Positions 33,701 to 44,300 of a stretch of 64,000 nt of DNA are shown here, in pieces. The translations under genes were made by a program, and so were the position numbers. The notes below the pieces were generated by a model. That model made no database searches. It saw only the letters and a list, made by a program, of their open reading frames with translations, and was not told the DNA's origin. The stretch is from Theristus sp. LFF4_11. Lineage: Eukaryota > Nematoda > Chromadorea > Monhysterida > Xyalidae. The stretch is taken from the NCBI GenBank assembly GCA_030248135.1, contig JASANC010000996.1, positions 1 to 64,000 of the forward strand, read 5' to 3'. Position 1 is the stretch's first letter; each line of letters opens with the position of its first letter.

Positions 33701-36700
33701 TGGAGTATCAATTTCAATGAAATTTACTTGTTTTGAATCCAAAGTCCAAAGTGTTGTTTTGAATCCAAAGTCCAAAGTGTCGATGTGCGTTTTGTAACCC
33801 GATTTTTAAAAACAAAAAAGTTCAAACTTTTTTCAAAGACGGTTTTGTTACATCTTTTCCTCCCAGTCGATCATCAAGTTTTGATCAGCCACGCTTCCAT
33901 TTGCCTATGCTGCGCTGAACTGTCTCTGTTGACCAAAGAGTATCATGATGACTTCAGCTATGAAGAGCGACGTTTTGAGAAAACAATCTCAACTGGCATT
34001 AAAAAATAAAAATAGGTTAAGGAAATTGAGATGGAGTTTTCTTAAATAGCAAAAATGAGCGCCAATTCAAATTTCATGAAAATGTGAACAGACTTACTTA
34101 ATCAGCTCACACAGTAACTATCTTAGTATTATAGATTTATTGAAAAATTGTGAAATGGACTTTCGAAGTCAAGAAAAACTTTGAAAGCTACACCGCAAAA
34201 TACATCAAAACATTCACTGAAACGGCGAAAACAACGAATCGAAGCGGTATATAGTGTGTACTAAACAGCACGTACGGAGACAACACAGACAACAGCACAA
34301 AACGATAAAACTGAACGACATTTAATGAACAAACACCTAGAGAGGTTCCCACCTGTCAACTACTATAGTGTAGTGGTAACATGTTGTGCCTGTCAGCACA
34401 GAGGCCAAAGTTCGAAACCCGTCTTAGCCCGGTTGTTTTTATCGTTTTTATCTGTTGGTTTCTTTCACAAACGCAGCACAATAAAACTTACTGTATTCCA
34501 TTAATTTAATTTTACCACAATTAAATTCATTCCCTTTTTGGTCTGCTCTATCACAATTGAAAGCGCAGAAATTATGCAATACGTTTCATTTTTCAGACAA
34601 GCCGTGCGGCATTTGGGGTCCGGACATCAAAGCCGCGCGGTGACCGTTCATTTCTTCTTCTGATGAAGTGGTCAGCGCGCTTCAGGCGTTCAGGCGCGTT
34701 CGTGAATGGACAAAAAACCTAAAGCCGCGCGGTGACGCGTTCCTTCAGGCCGCTTCTCTTCATGATGAAGCGCGTCAGCGCGCTTCAGCGCGCTTCAGCG
34801 CGCGCGTTCGTGAATGGGCAAAAAACCTAAAAAGCCGCAGCGGCTGACGCAGCTTCATTTCTTCATTCATGATGAAGCTGGTCAGCGCGCGTCAGCGCGC
34901 TTCAGCGCGCGCTTGCATGAATGGGCCTTTACTAGCGCGTGGACTTTGTTACCAGCGCTTGTGTGTGAGAAGCCTTCGGTTCGGTTCATAGACATAACCA
35001 CATTCACTTTTTTGAAATATTCGGTTTTGAAATCACCATGATACGACAACTAACGAAACTCACACTTGGTCGTATGTCGAAGACGGGACAAAAGTCTTCA
35101 TAAACCGATCTGGTGTGTATGACGCCTTTGTATTTCATGATTTCCGCTTGTGTCGCTTCTTCGATTTCTTTTTCGAATATCTGAAACAAATGAAAAAGAA
35201 ATTCAGCTCGGAGAGCACGAACAATAGAAACTTGTATCGGAACTCAGTTCAGGTCACTGGTTGTAAAGGCGGAGTTTGGTTTGCACAGAATGCATGCGTC
35301 ATCACGTGTGATCACCAACCAATCAGCTAGTTGCATTCGTACCCCATAACGTCGCATCCAATCAGCGTGTTTGATGCGTGACACTCCGTCCGAGGCCGGA
35401 TCATTGTGCGATTTGTCAAAGGTCGCCAACGTGTCGCACAACATCAGCACGCTTCTTTTCGAGCCTTTCAGACAGAGCAGTTCAGCATTTTCGCCGCGCA
35501 CCTGATTTATGTTATTTTAATATCTTTTATTTTGGTCCCGCTTCTCAATGCGCGCATAGATAGCTAAGCAGTCTCATGCACGACGCGGGAATTCAAAATT
35601 GGCATAGGAATCCGAGTCCCCTAAATAAGGTCGGGTCACTAAGGCTATTCTGAATTACCACATAAAGATTGAAACTACTCATCAATTTTTTAAGTTCTGC
35701 GACTGAATGCGTGTGCAGATGTGAAAAGAAAACTAGTTTCAATCTTTACGTGGCAATTCAAAGTCGCCTAAGTGACTCGGCCCTATGTAGGGGACTCGAA
35801 TGACTACCAATTTTGAATTCCCGCGTCCTGCATGCAACTGTTTACCCATCTATGGGCGCATTGAGTTGCGGGACCAAAATAAACGATAATAGTATCCTTT
35901 CACGTCCACAACCGCATTGAGTCGCAGGTCTAAAAGAAAAGATAATAGTTCTGAAGTGTTTTTTGGAAACGCACATCACAAAGTTGCCGTGCTTGTATCA
36001 AGCCGGCATTTTTCATCGCCAGCTTGCGATTTTTAATGCCACGTAGCGTTTTCAATCGCCATTTGCTGATTTCGAATGCATTTTGTTGTTTTGTCAAACG
36101 TCTACTGGCGTTTTTGAACATCAGAAAAACGCAAAAACGTATTACTGTGGTGCAAACAATGACCGCTTTCAAATTCAAAAAAATCAGCAGCAACCAATCA
36201 GCAATGAAATGCAATGCACTAACCAATGTACTGAGTGTGTTGTTCAATGTGCAGTACGGAAACGCGGGAGCCATGCTGCGACGAATATCAGTTTATTAGT
36301 TCGGTAAAAACATCCCCACGGTGCTTAACGAACAGAACAGATCACAGCAAAACTGGTAATTTCGCCAGACAAAATTTTGCAGGGAAACAGGAAGTGCGCA
36401 AGAATTGACTACAGTCTAAAATTCCATCTAAAAACATGTCGTTAACGGTGTGCTCTCATACATCGTCACGTTCGTCAAATGAAAAATGCTCAAAACATCA
36501 ATTTTTGTTACAAAACTTACGGATTCTGGTCTCGAGACGATCTCTCAGTTTGTTTGATGTAATCGTAGCAGCTTTCAGTTAAAAATTTCACACCCAGACC
36601 CCTGCCGTACCAGTACTGATCGAGGTCAGATTGGATCATTGACTCGTTCACTTTGTACCAACTGGAAAGGTTTCAAAAAAATTTCGTTGGCAGGTTGCAA

Positions 36701-38543
36701 AAAACACCGATACACCGGTACTTTAAAATGGAAGCTTCTAAGCGCATCCAAATTCAGTTAAAACCGCAGCCCGTCAGTAAATCTAGCACTAGCACTCAAA
36801 CGGTATTCAGCGACTGTTTTACATTTTTACATCTCAAATTGTGTTTTTCCACGTCTTTATATCAAAAAATGCAATAGCACCGTTCTTCAAAAAGCATTTT
36901 TTCATACTAACGCCGATTTATTCTTGTGGATGCCGAAATCTTTCAAAATTCCCGCTAAGATCGGCGAAATATACGAGACGAAGCCGATTTGAGCGGTCAT
37001 GACGTCGTTCTGAAATTTAAAAAAAACTTTGAACATTTTGAATCCGGTGCTCCGAGTGGTCTACGCTGCCTGACCAATCAATCAGCTACATGTATTTAAA
37101 AAAAACAAACGGATTTGTTGCAGTCCGATAATTGCCGTGTTTCGGCAATCTTTGATTGGGTCTCAATCGATTTTAGCAATGTTATTTAGCATTTTTAGCA
37201 AATGTTATTCCCTCCCGGGACACGCAGCGGAACAGGACACTGGACAGGAGTCGGGACATCATTTTTAGCGTATGATCTGTCAACAGGATTCATCGCAAGT
37301 TGAACTGGAAAAAAATAAAATTTTCGCACCCCAAAGATGCGCTTCTCTAAATGCACTCGGCGTGATCCATCATCCCCGTTATTCTCCATCTCAATACCCG
37401 GCACGTTACTTGCCTCGGAATCGTTCATGCCAAAGTGACGTTTTAACGCTTCCTGCATCGAAGACGGAAATTAATAATAAAAGAACGTCCTATTTCGTAT
37501 TTTTCGTCTTCTAAACTCACAAACGCATTCGGGAATCGTTGTTTCGGCAGAAATATGCGCTCGTAATCCTTCGTCACTCCCCGTTCCCGTTCGTCGTACC
37601 CGCTAACTCGCCAAGCGCCTTTCAGCTCGATAGCATCATCCCCGATGTCATTGTTGAGACCCTGAACGTGGTGAATATGCTGATTACTGATGCCTTGTTT
37701 GCAACTGAATATGCATTGAGCTGGACGGATTGGCTGTATTTTTGTGCCCGTATATAAAATTGGAGTTTTTTTATCACTTATGTGATTTAGTTCTATGTAT
37801 TTGCAGCGATTCGCCATGTTGCCACGAAAGCGACGGGAAAATATTCGTGACCGACCAAATTCTTGCAACTACACGCACAAAAAAAGTCCGGCGTTTTCAA
37901 CGGCGTTCATCAACGACAACGTTATTTTTAACGCGGATGAAAACGCCATTTTTTCTCAGTTAATGTTGCGTGAAATGTTCGGTGATGAGTTGCGTGAAAC
38001 CAACGTGGCCCACCAACGCATGCAGCATTTCATGTCGCATTGTGGACCAGACTGTGTCGACGGCAAACGTGAACGTTTTAGCGCAAATGTAGATGTAGCC
38101 GGCTGTTGGTCTAACAGAAAGCACTTTCAATTAAGCGGTGCAACAAATCTCTTTGAATTGGGAAATTTTAACTGAATTGTTAAACAATAGTTGCTAATAA
38201 AATTCTGTTTGCATTAGTGAGACAAGAGATAGCCTTTTCTCGGCAACGTATCCAAAAAACTATAGACTGCACGATGATCTGTAGACCACCACCATGTGCA
38301 GCACCATGTGTATTAGTTTTGGGTGCACATTTTTTCACTCGCCGATGTGTTTCGGCGTCTCGTTGGCAGGACATCGCCACCGCCAGCACTTTTCCGGTCG
38401 ACTCGCACGAATGTCTGCAGGCGCCCAGACAGCCGCCGCCGATGAACAGCGCGCAATCGGCGTTGGGAAACTCGAGCTCAGTCTGCTGATCGGACGACCA
38501 GTCCAGCGGTGTCGATCCTGAAGGAGATTTTTGAAACTTGTGG

Positions 38544-38578
<35 letters not shown>

Positions 38579-38587
38579 CATTGATTC

Positions 38588-38681
<94 letters not shown>

Positions 38682-40101
38682 GCATTCGTAAAAGCCACAC
38701 ACGCACCCTGCATTTGCATCATGTTCTGTCGAGTGAAGTTATAGTGAGTGCCACACCCTTTCAATTTTCCGTGATCAACTTCCACGCGGCTGCAAAAAAA
38801 ATGAAAGTTTCAATTTTTAACAAAGCCTGTTGACAAAAAAAAACTTTCGATCAACTAAAAATAGAATTTCCTACATGTGAGATAGCCGTTGGACAGATAA
38901 GAGCAGCTGGAAATCACGCACCGTGTAATCGATGACTTTCTGGAAAAATGCAAAAAATAAATCCCGGTTTCTCAGAAAAACGTTCAACGCGTTCAAAACG
39001 TTTTTTGAAACATTGCCCTTTGCATAAGGTTGATTTGGTTGTCTAAAACCAGTCAGTGAGTTAATAATGCAAGATATATTGCGGAAATCACTGACACAGT
39101 TTTACATTTTTTTACAAAACTTTAGTTTTGAAAAAATCAACCATCGTTTCTAACCTTCAAGAACTGCACCTTCTGTCCACCGAAACGCGAGTTGTCATTC
39201 TCGTATATGAAGGAACGCGTGAAAAAATACACGAAACGGATTGGTTCGTAACTGATTTTCATTTGTTGCTTTGTTCTTTTGTTTGGTGCGAAAGAATCAA
39301 AGTGTCCGAGTTGACTGTATGATGGAGACCTCCGTTGTCGGACGGACACTGGTGTCTAGCGAAATAAGGCTTAGCTTAGGTGGATGTGATGAACAGAGCG
39401 ATGTTTGTAAGATCTGCTAAAACCCATTGCAAAAAAACCTCAAGTACAAGGTTGTGGTAAAAAAAACAGCTCACTGAATTATGACACAGCAACGTTACAT
39501 CAAGAAGAAAGAAAGCACACGCAACACAGATCGTTTGTTTGTGACTGTGGATGAATACACTTCCGTGGACTACGACTTTACCAATGTGTTGTGATTAGGG
39601 ATGGGTCGGCGTAAGGGTTGGGGGGGTAACAGTCTCCTGGGGTTGGTGGAATTTTTGTGGGGGGGGGGTTGGGGTGGTGGGGTTGGTTTGTGGGGGGGGG
39701 GTTTTTGGGTGTGTGTGGGAGGGTTTGTGGGGGGGGGTGGGCCCTAAAAACGGGGGGGTTGGCGGGGGGGAAGAGGGGGTTTTGGGTCGGGAGGGGGGGG
39801 GGGGGGGGGGGGGGGGGCCGGGGGGGGGGGGGGGGGCGGGGGAGGGGGGCGGGGGGGGGGAAAAACGGCGCGCCGCCGGACCGGGGGGGACGGGGGGGGG
39901 GGAAGGGGGGGGGGCGGGAGCGAAAGGAGAAAACGGAAGAAAAGGGAAAAAGAAAAAAAAAAGGGCGGGGGAGAGAGGGGAAGGGAGGGGGGGGGGGGGA
40001 GGAAAAGGGGGGGCGCCAACCCGGGGCGAAGGGGGGGGGTGGGGGGGGGGGGGGGACGGGGAAGGGGGGGGGGGCTAGGTGGTGTGTTGTTGTTGGTGTT
40101 G

Positions 40102-40140
<39 letters not shown>

Positions 40141-40436
40141 GGGGGGGAGGGGGGAGGGGGGGGGGGGGGGGGGGTTGTGATTCAACGAACTGAGATTGAA
40201 ACGAATGTCTTCAGATTTTCACTTTAGATTCTGACCTGTTTCTGTTTTCCTGCGGCGCATATTGCTTGATGATCACTGAATTTGTCCGGTTTTCCTTGGA
40301 TCTTCTCACTCACACTTGGCGTTTCGATCTTGAAGTATTGCTTTTCCGCCTTCCTGTTTAGTGGCAGAGAACTGACGACGGACAAGAACAACATGAGAAA
40401 CATGATGTGAGAGAAAGTGAGAGAAGTCAGATACAT
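30731..40436 (-). CDS. Leishmanolysin-like M8 zinc metallopeptidase, copy B (GPI-type tail)
   Basis: Fourteen exons join in phase: 40436-40314, 39355-39155, 38939-38875, 38789-38707, 38517-38343, 38110-38014, 37661-37521, 37452-37330, 37009-36912, 36661-36521, 36275-36224, 35501-35343, 35180-35064 and 30967-30731, giving 603 residues. A signal peptide (FLMLFLSVVSSLP) leads to the propeptide-like block IRFVYFFT and CQRD..RPTAGYIYIC. The active site RHEMLHALG carries the two zinc His and catalytic Glu of HExxH. The distal zinc His is in VHLEKRIFG, the Met-turn in DVMTAQI. The M8 signature WYKVN...WYGRGLG...FLT..C follows. The C-terminus is hydrophobic (LSLLLSLLVFVF), like a GPI signal. M8 enzymes are secreted or surface endopeptidases; the substrate is unknown. 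Intron 5 uses a GC donor (GCGAGT); the last intron is 4.1 kb and repeat-filled. Paralogue A lies immediately upstream. Confidence 0.85.
31632..31770 (+). repeat. Fragment of the GTGCGACGGTGTGGGGTACC repeat
   Basis: It matches, in inverse orientation, the right half of the element at 40675-40948: the GTGCGACGGTGTGGGGTAC end, then CCGGTGTGCAGCCCGCAAGAACAA and CACCGGCTGCCTTGCA. Confidence 0.6.
31842..34140. repeat. AT-rich repeated modules starting ATTGACCCG
   Basis: Two successive modules start ATTGACCCGTGCC (31842; with the hairpin CCGTGCC-TAC-GGCACGG) and ATTGACCCGAGC (32942). They end in similar ACAGAC..ACTATCTTAG-type phrases near 32930 and 34130. Within them, degenerate tandem units of about 100-150 bp repeat ACCCGTTTACCCTAAC-type motifs followed by AAGCC and AAAGTGAAA (32220-33540). 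A duplicated TTTTTCAAAGACGGTTTTG block occurs at 33566 and 33828. Element class unknown. Confidence 0.4.
34365..34435 (+). repeat. tRNA-Asp-like sequence, probably a SINE head or pseudogene
   Basis: The pattern TAGTGTAGTGGTAACA resembles the tRNA D-arm/A-box, and AAGTTCGAAACCC is a B-box-like T-arm. A putative anticodon region CCTGTCAGC sits between them. The anticodon stem is not well formed and no good acceptor stem is visible, so I do not call a functional tRNA. Confidence 0.35.
35250..35345. mobile_element. Truncated mariner-like MITE in M8 B intron
   Basis: It contains GAATGCATGCGTCATCACG and TGATCACCAACCAATCAGCTAG, the conserved core of the family seen intact at 43604 and 57985. The CAGT ends are not intact. 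It abuts exon 12 of the M8 gene. Confidence 0.5.
38541..38680. repeat. (TTGA)n microsatellite in M8 B intron 4
   Basis: About 35 GATT/TTGA units with two interruptions (TTCATTGATT). The array starts 24 bp from exon 5 and ends 27 bp before exon 4 of the gene. Confidence 0.95.
39597..40174. repeat. ~580-bp poly-G tract flanked by 8-bp direct repeats (M8 B intron 1)
   Basis: Almost pure G runs, broken by short A, T or C interruptions, lie between two copies of TTGTGATT (39589-39596 and 40175-40182). The first bases after the left copy read AGGGATGGGTCGG, a hAT-like start, but no matching inverted right end survives in the G run. Either an element with a G-rich interior inserted here, or base-calling failed inside such an element. 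Confidence 0.5.
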
Positions 40437-41326
40437 GATGATTTTTAGTGTTTAAGCTCACTATCCATTGATGACGGTCCTACGTGTATATATTTGATTA
40501 TTGCCAAAAGTTTGTTTAACTAAGCTACAACAGGTACAGACCATTTTTATGTGAGTTCAGTTTTTTGAGAAAGAAACTTAAGATATACCAAATGCTCATC
40601 TACTCTAGTCGAATTATGGTGGTTGGTGGGTGCAATGTGCGATCCAGTGTCTTGCCCACTTGACCAGCGAGCTACAGTATCATATCATACCCGAGAGGTG
40701 TGAGGTACCATGTGTGCAGCTCGCAAGAAATTTTTGCGGTTTTTGACGATACCGGTTTGAGGGCTGTGCACCATTTTGAGGACTGTGCACCATTCTGAGC
40801 AGTGTGCAGCATTTTGAAGGGCTGTGCACCACTCGCAAGGCAGCCGGTGCAATGCAGCTAAGCTTGCAAAGTTTGTTCTTGCGGGCTGCACACCGGTTGG
40901 AGGTTTGCGCATCTCGGTACCCCACACCGTCGCACGGGTATGATCATAATACAGAGTAAAGAATAAAAGACGCAAACGCACAGTTTCTCGCAACGCTTTC
41001 ACAAGATGGGAGGGATCGACAAAATGTATCACGCAACAGTGCTCTACAACGTGCACCATTTTGCGACAAACAATGGTTCCGCGAAACTTTCTCTCCACAA
41101 TTGGGCATCGGTTTATTGTGAGTAAATAACATAAATTACACTGTGTATGTGGATCAGATTCAATTGGGAGTAAATGGAGAAAATAAAACACGCATATGTA
41201 AAATAGATGGATTTGTAACATTACAAAGATACAGAAAAGTTGAACTACAAGTAAATTGAACTCAGACGAACGGCATAACGTAGAAGAATCAGTATTCAAA
41301 GTATATGTGATTATGAACGTGTTGAC
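40437..41326. other. Spacer between the two M8 genes
   Basis: Contains the inverted-end element at 40675-40948 and otherwise no recognisable exon. It should hold the promoter of M8 copy B and the 3' end of copy A. Confidence 0.45.
40675..40948. mobile_element. Short inverted-end element with internal GGGCTGTGCACCATTTTGA repeats
   Basis: The ends are imperfect inverted repeats: ATCATACCCG..GGTGTGAGGTACC on the left, and GGTACCCCACACC..CGGGTATGATC on the right. The interior has four tandem 18-20 bp units of the type CTGTGCACCATTTTGA (about 40759-40835). A partial copy lies at 31632-31770. Confidence 0.6.
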
Positions 41327-44300
41327 TCATAGCTCCTGCTGCAACCATCTCCGAATGCTTACGGTAACCACCGCGGCCATAACCATTTTCACAGTGACCC
41401 GGTGACTTTCCAGAGCGAATCCACTGTTGAACAGAAAATCTCTAACCGCAGCCGGTGTTAAATCGAACGGCATGGTGCGATTGGATTTACAGTGGTGAAA
41501 ACCATTCACCACGTGAGTCATGATCTTTTTCAATGTCTTCTCTGTCTGATGGTCGGACTAAAAAGGTGGAATGCAGATTTGTGAAATTTAAGGTTGAGGT
41601 GTAATTTAACGTCTGCACTGGCAGGCGTGACGTGACCTTCCGATACGTTGACTCGCTGGCTAACTAGAGTGAAGGGAGAATAATTGGTCTGCTTGATGCA
41701 AAGTAGCGCCACATTTCATTCACAAAGATTCACACAAGGTTTCGTTTGACGCAACTTTTTGCAGTTGTTACTTGTTACGCATCTTTCAACAGACACGAAG
41801 AGTCTCATTATTGCTAGTTTATTGAATCATAAGTCAAACTTGAATCTTTTCCAATACCCACCGTTTTCTCCAGTTTCCAAACCGGGCAGTAATCCTTGTA
41901 CAACGACGTCGAATGAATGACGCCTTTGTAACGTGACTGGTTATCCTCTTCAATCAACTCTTTTTCGAAGGTCTGAAATTTTCTTGTGGAAGTTTTTTTG
42001 GAGTGACATAATTGGTTTCTGGGACCCTCGGTTATGTTAGGTTTTTTTGGGCTTTATTTCTCGGTTTCAAATGATATTTCATGATTATTCGCTTTATTCC
42101 GTGGTTTCGGGTGTTATTTCATCCTACAGTGCACAATATTGCGTCTTATTGCGACACGTACGTTGTACCAGTGCCGTGGTTTCTATTTCTCACCGACACA
42201 CCTTTTTCGTGTTCAACAGTTCCCCCACCAAGTTGCGTTCAACAACCCTACCCCAAATTTGTAGATCCACTGGTGATGCGCCATGCCGCCATTGCCGAAC
42301 TCGTCCGTGTCGGTGTGCGCGCCGCGGATGGTCTCACTGTTGCACTTCATCAGCAGAGCCTCGTCGGCGCCTTTCGGGCACAGGCGAAACGAGCGCCCGC
42401 GCACCACTGTTTGCAGTTCGTTCGCGAACGTACAGTACGGAAAGGCCGGCGCGATACTGCAAAGGTTTTGAAGGTTGCTTGGTTGGTTAGTTCACAGTCG
42501 CAAAACAACACCATTTTAGTGTTCTGGTAGCACCACAGATCAGTGCAACAGGGGTTGGGGGGAGCAGTTGATGGCAAAAACCTAGCGCAAACTCGGTGCA
42601 ATAAATCCTGCTCCCTTCCGTTGGTGACGAAAAACACGTGATTTCGAGTAGTGCAACAGTGCGCCAAGTTACAGTAAACAGGTATTTGTTTAAACCTTCA
42701 ACTTTTCAGCAGAATACAGAGCACGCACAATCATAATAATAAAGAACAGGATCGGAGTTGCAAGAACACAGTTCCCACAATTACAGTGGCAACCAAAAGT
42801 TTGGAAACCCCTGTGTGCGCTGCAAATCACGCGCGTTGAATGGGTAATTTTTGCGTTATTGGTCGTTGGTGGTTGTTTTGCGATTCCAAACGTTTGGTCG
42901 TCACTGAGGTACTGTATGTAATGGGGGGGGGTGCTTTGTTTCCACTAAACCCGATACATTCGTTCTTCTTTTTGTAACCTTCAAAGTCTCGCATGCTGTC
43001 TTGTCTGTATTCTTCGAGAAAAGTGACAGCTTATGTTATAACATTAGGAGACAATTGAAATCGAAAATCATCAAAAATGCTGTGTCAAAGTCAACTAACG
43101 CCCGTTTTCGATCGGCCTGCTTGATGTACTCATAGCAGCTCTTCGTCAAGAATTCACCACCGAGACCCTTTCCGTACCAGTATTGCTTGAGATCAGACTG
43201 TACCAGCGACTCGTTCACTTTGTACCAACTGAAAGGTGCAGTGAAGCGAATGTTGCAAAGACAAAAACACAAAAAAAAACAAAAAAGAACCGAGTTTGCA
43301 TGTGAACTGTTCACGCATTTTTGCGTTTTAAAACAAAATGCTAAAAATACCAAAAAACAAAATGCTAAAAAACAGTCTCTCACGCTTTCTTCCCCATGTG
43401 AGCGCCGAAATCTTTGAACAAGCCGATAAGAATAGGCGAAACGTAGGACACAGCCTCAATCAGGGCTGTCATGAGATCGTTCTGAAGTTGCATTAGCATA
43501 TTGTACCATAAGCGCATAAAAACTTTAAAAACTCAACAAAAAAGTGACCAAAGTGCATAAAACGAAACCAAAACAAAAAAATTAAACTCATCGTGAAAAA
43601 ACACAGTCGAACTGTAAATTATAGGCAATCAGCTGATTGGTTGATGATCACGTGATGCATGCTTTCCGTGCAGGCGATGCTGTTGGGGCGGAGTCATTAA
43701 TGGACGAAAAACATGCATCATGTGATCACCAACCAATCAGCTGATTTGCCTGTAATTTAGGGTCTACTGTACATTTCATACCCCAAATATGCGCTTCTCC
43801 AGGTGTACCCCTCTTGATCCTTTGTCTCCATTGTTCTCCATCTCGATACCGGGAATCGAAATCCAGTCGTTCGTAGAGAAATGGCGTTTGACAGCGGCCT
43901 AAAAAATGAATAAAAAGCAATTTCAAACGCTTGCAATAACTTGTTTGATTGTTCTTTCTGTAAATTTCCGGAAACAAACGCACCCATCCATGCGGAAATC
44001 GCTCCTTGCGCAGATAGACTCGCTCAACCTTCTCGGTTACGAATCCATTGTATTGCCAGCTTTTCGACGTCTTGATTCGGTATGTCTTATTTAGTAGATC
44101 GCTGTTGAAGCCCTGTGAAATTTCGCGCGACTCATCGCAAAACAAATCAGATACCTAATCAAATACATGTACGTACATTGCACCGTAAAATGTATTTAGA
44201 TAAAAATCAGATTGGTTCATTGGAAGAAAGAAATTGAAATGAATTGAACTGGAAAAATCTTGAAATGACTTCTTTATCTGGCGTATTTCGAGCTCTTGGT

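Larger units (their letters stand above)
31078..34927. mobile_element. Large inverted structure with GC-rich subrepeat arms in M8 B last intron
   Basis: Left arm 31078-31400 and right arm about 34600-34927 consist of repeated AGCGCGCTGAAGCGCGCTGACGCG-type units with CATTCATG or CATTCACGAA phrases, in inverted orientation. Both arms include TCCGGACATCAAA. The outermost bases read GCCATTCATG on the left and CATGAATGGGC on the right. The ~3.2 kb interior is AT-rich and has no transposase-like frame. A target-site duplication was not resolved, so this may be one large element or two related elements flanking older repeats. Confidence 0.5.

Noticed and set aside
34365..34435. Functional tRNA-Asp gene
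   Set aside because: A- and B-box-like segments are present, but anticodon and acceptor stems do not pair properly; a SINE head or pseudogene is more likely.
39657..40193. 178-codon Gly-rich frame and its Pro-rich shadow in the poly-G tract
   Set aside because: Low-complexity translation of G-runs; it lies in an intron of the M8 gene and has no independent coding evidence.
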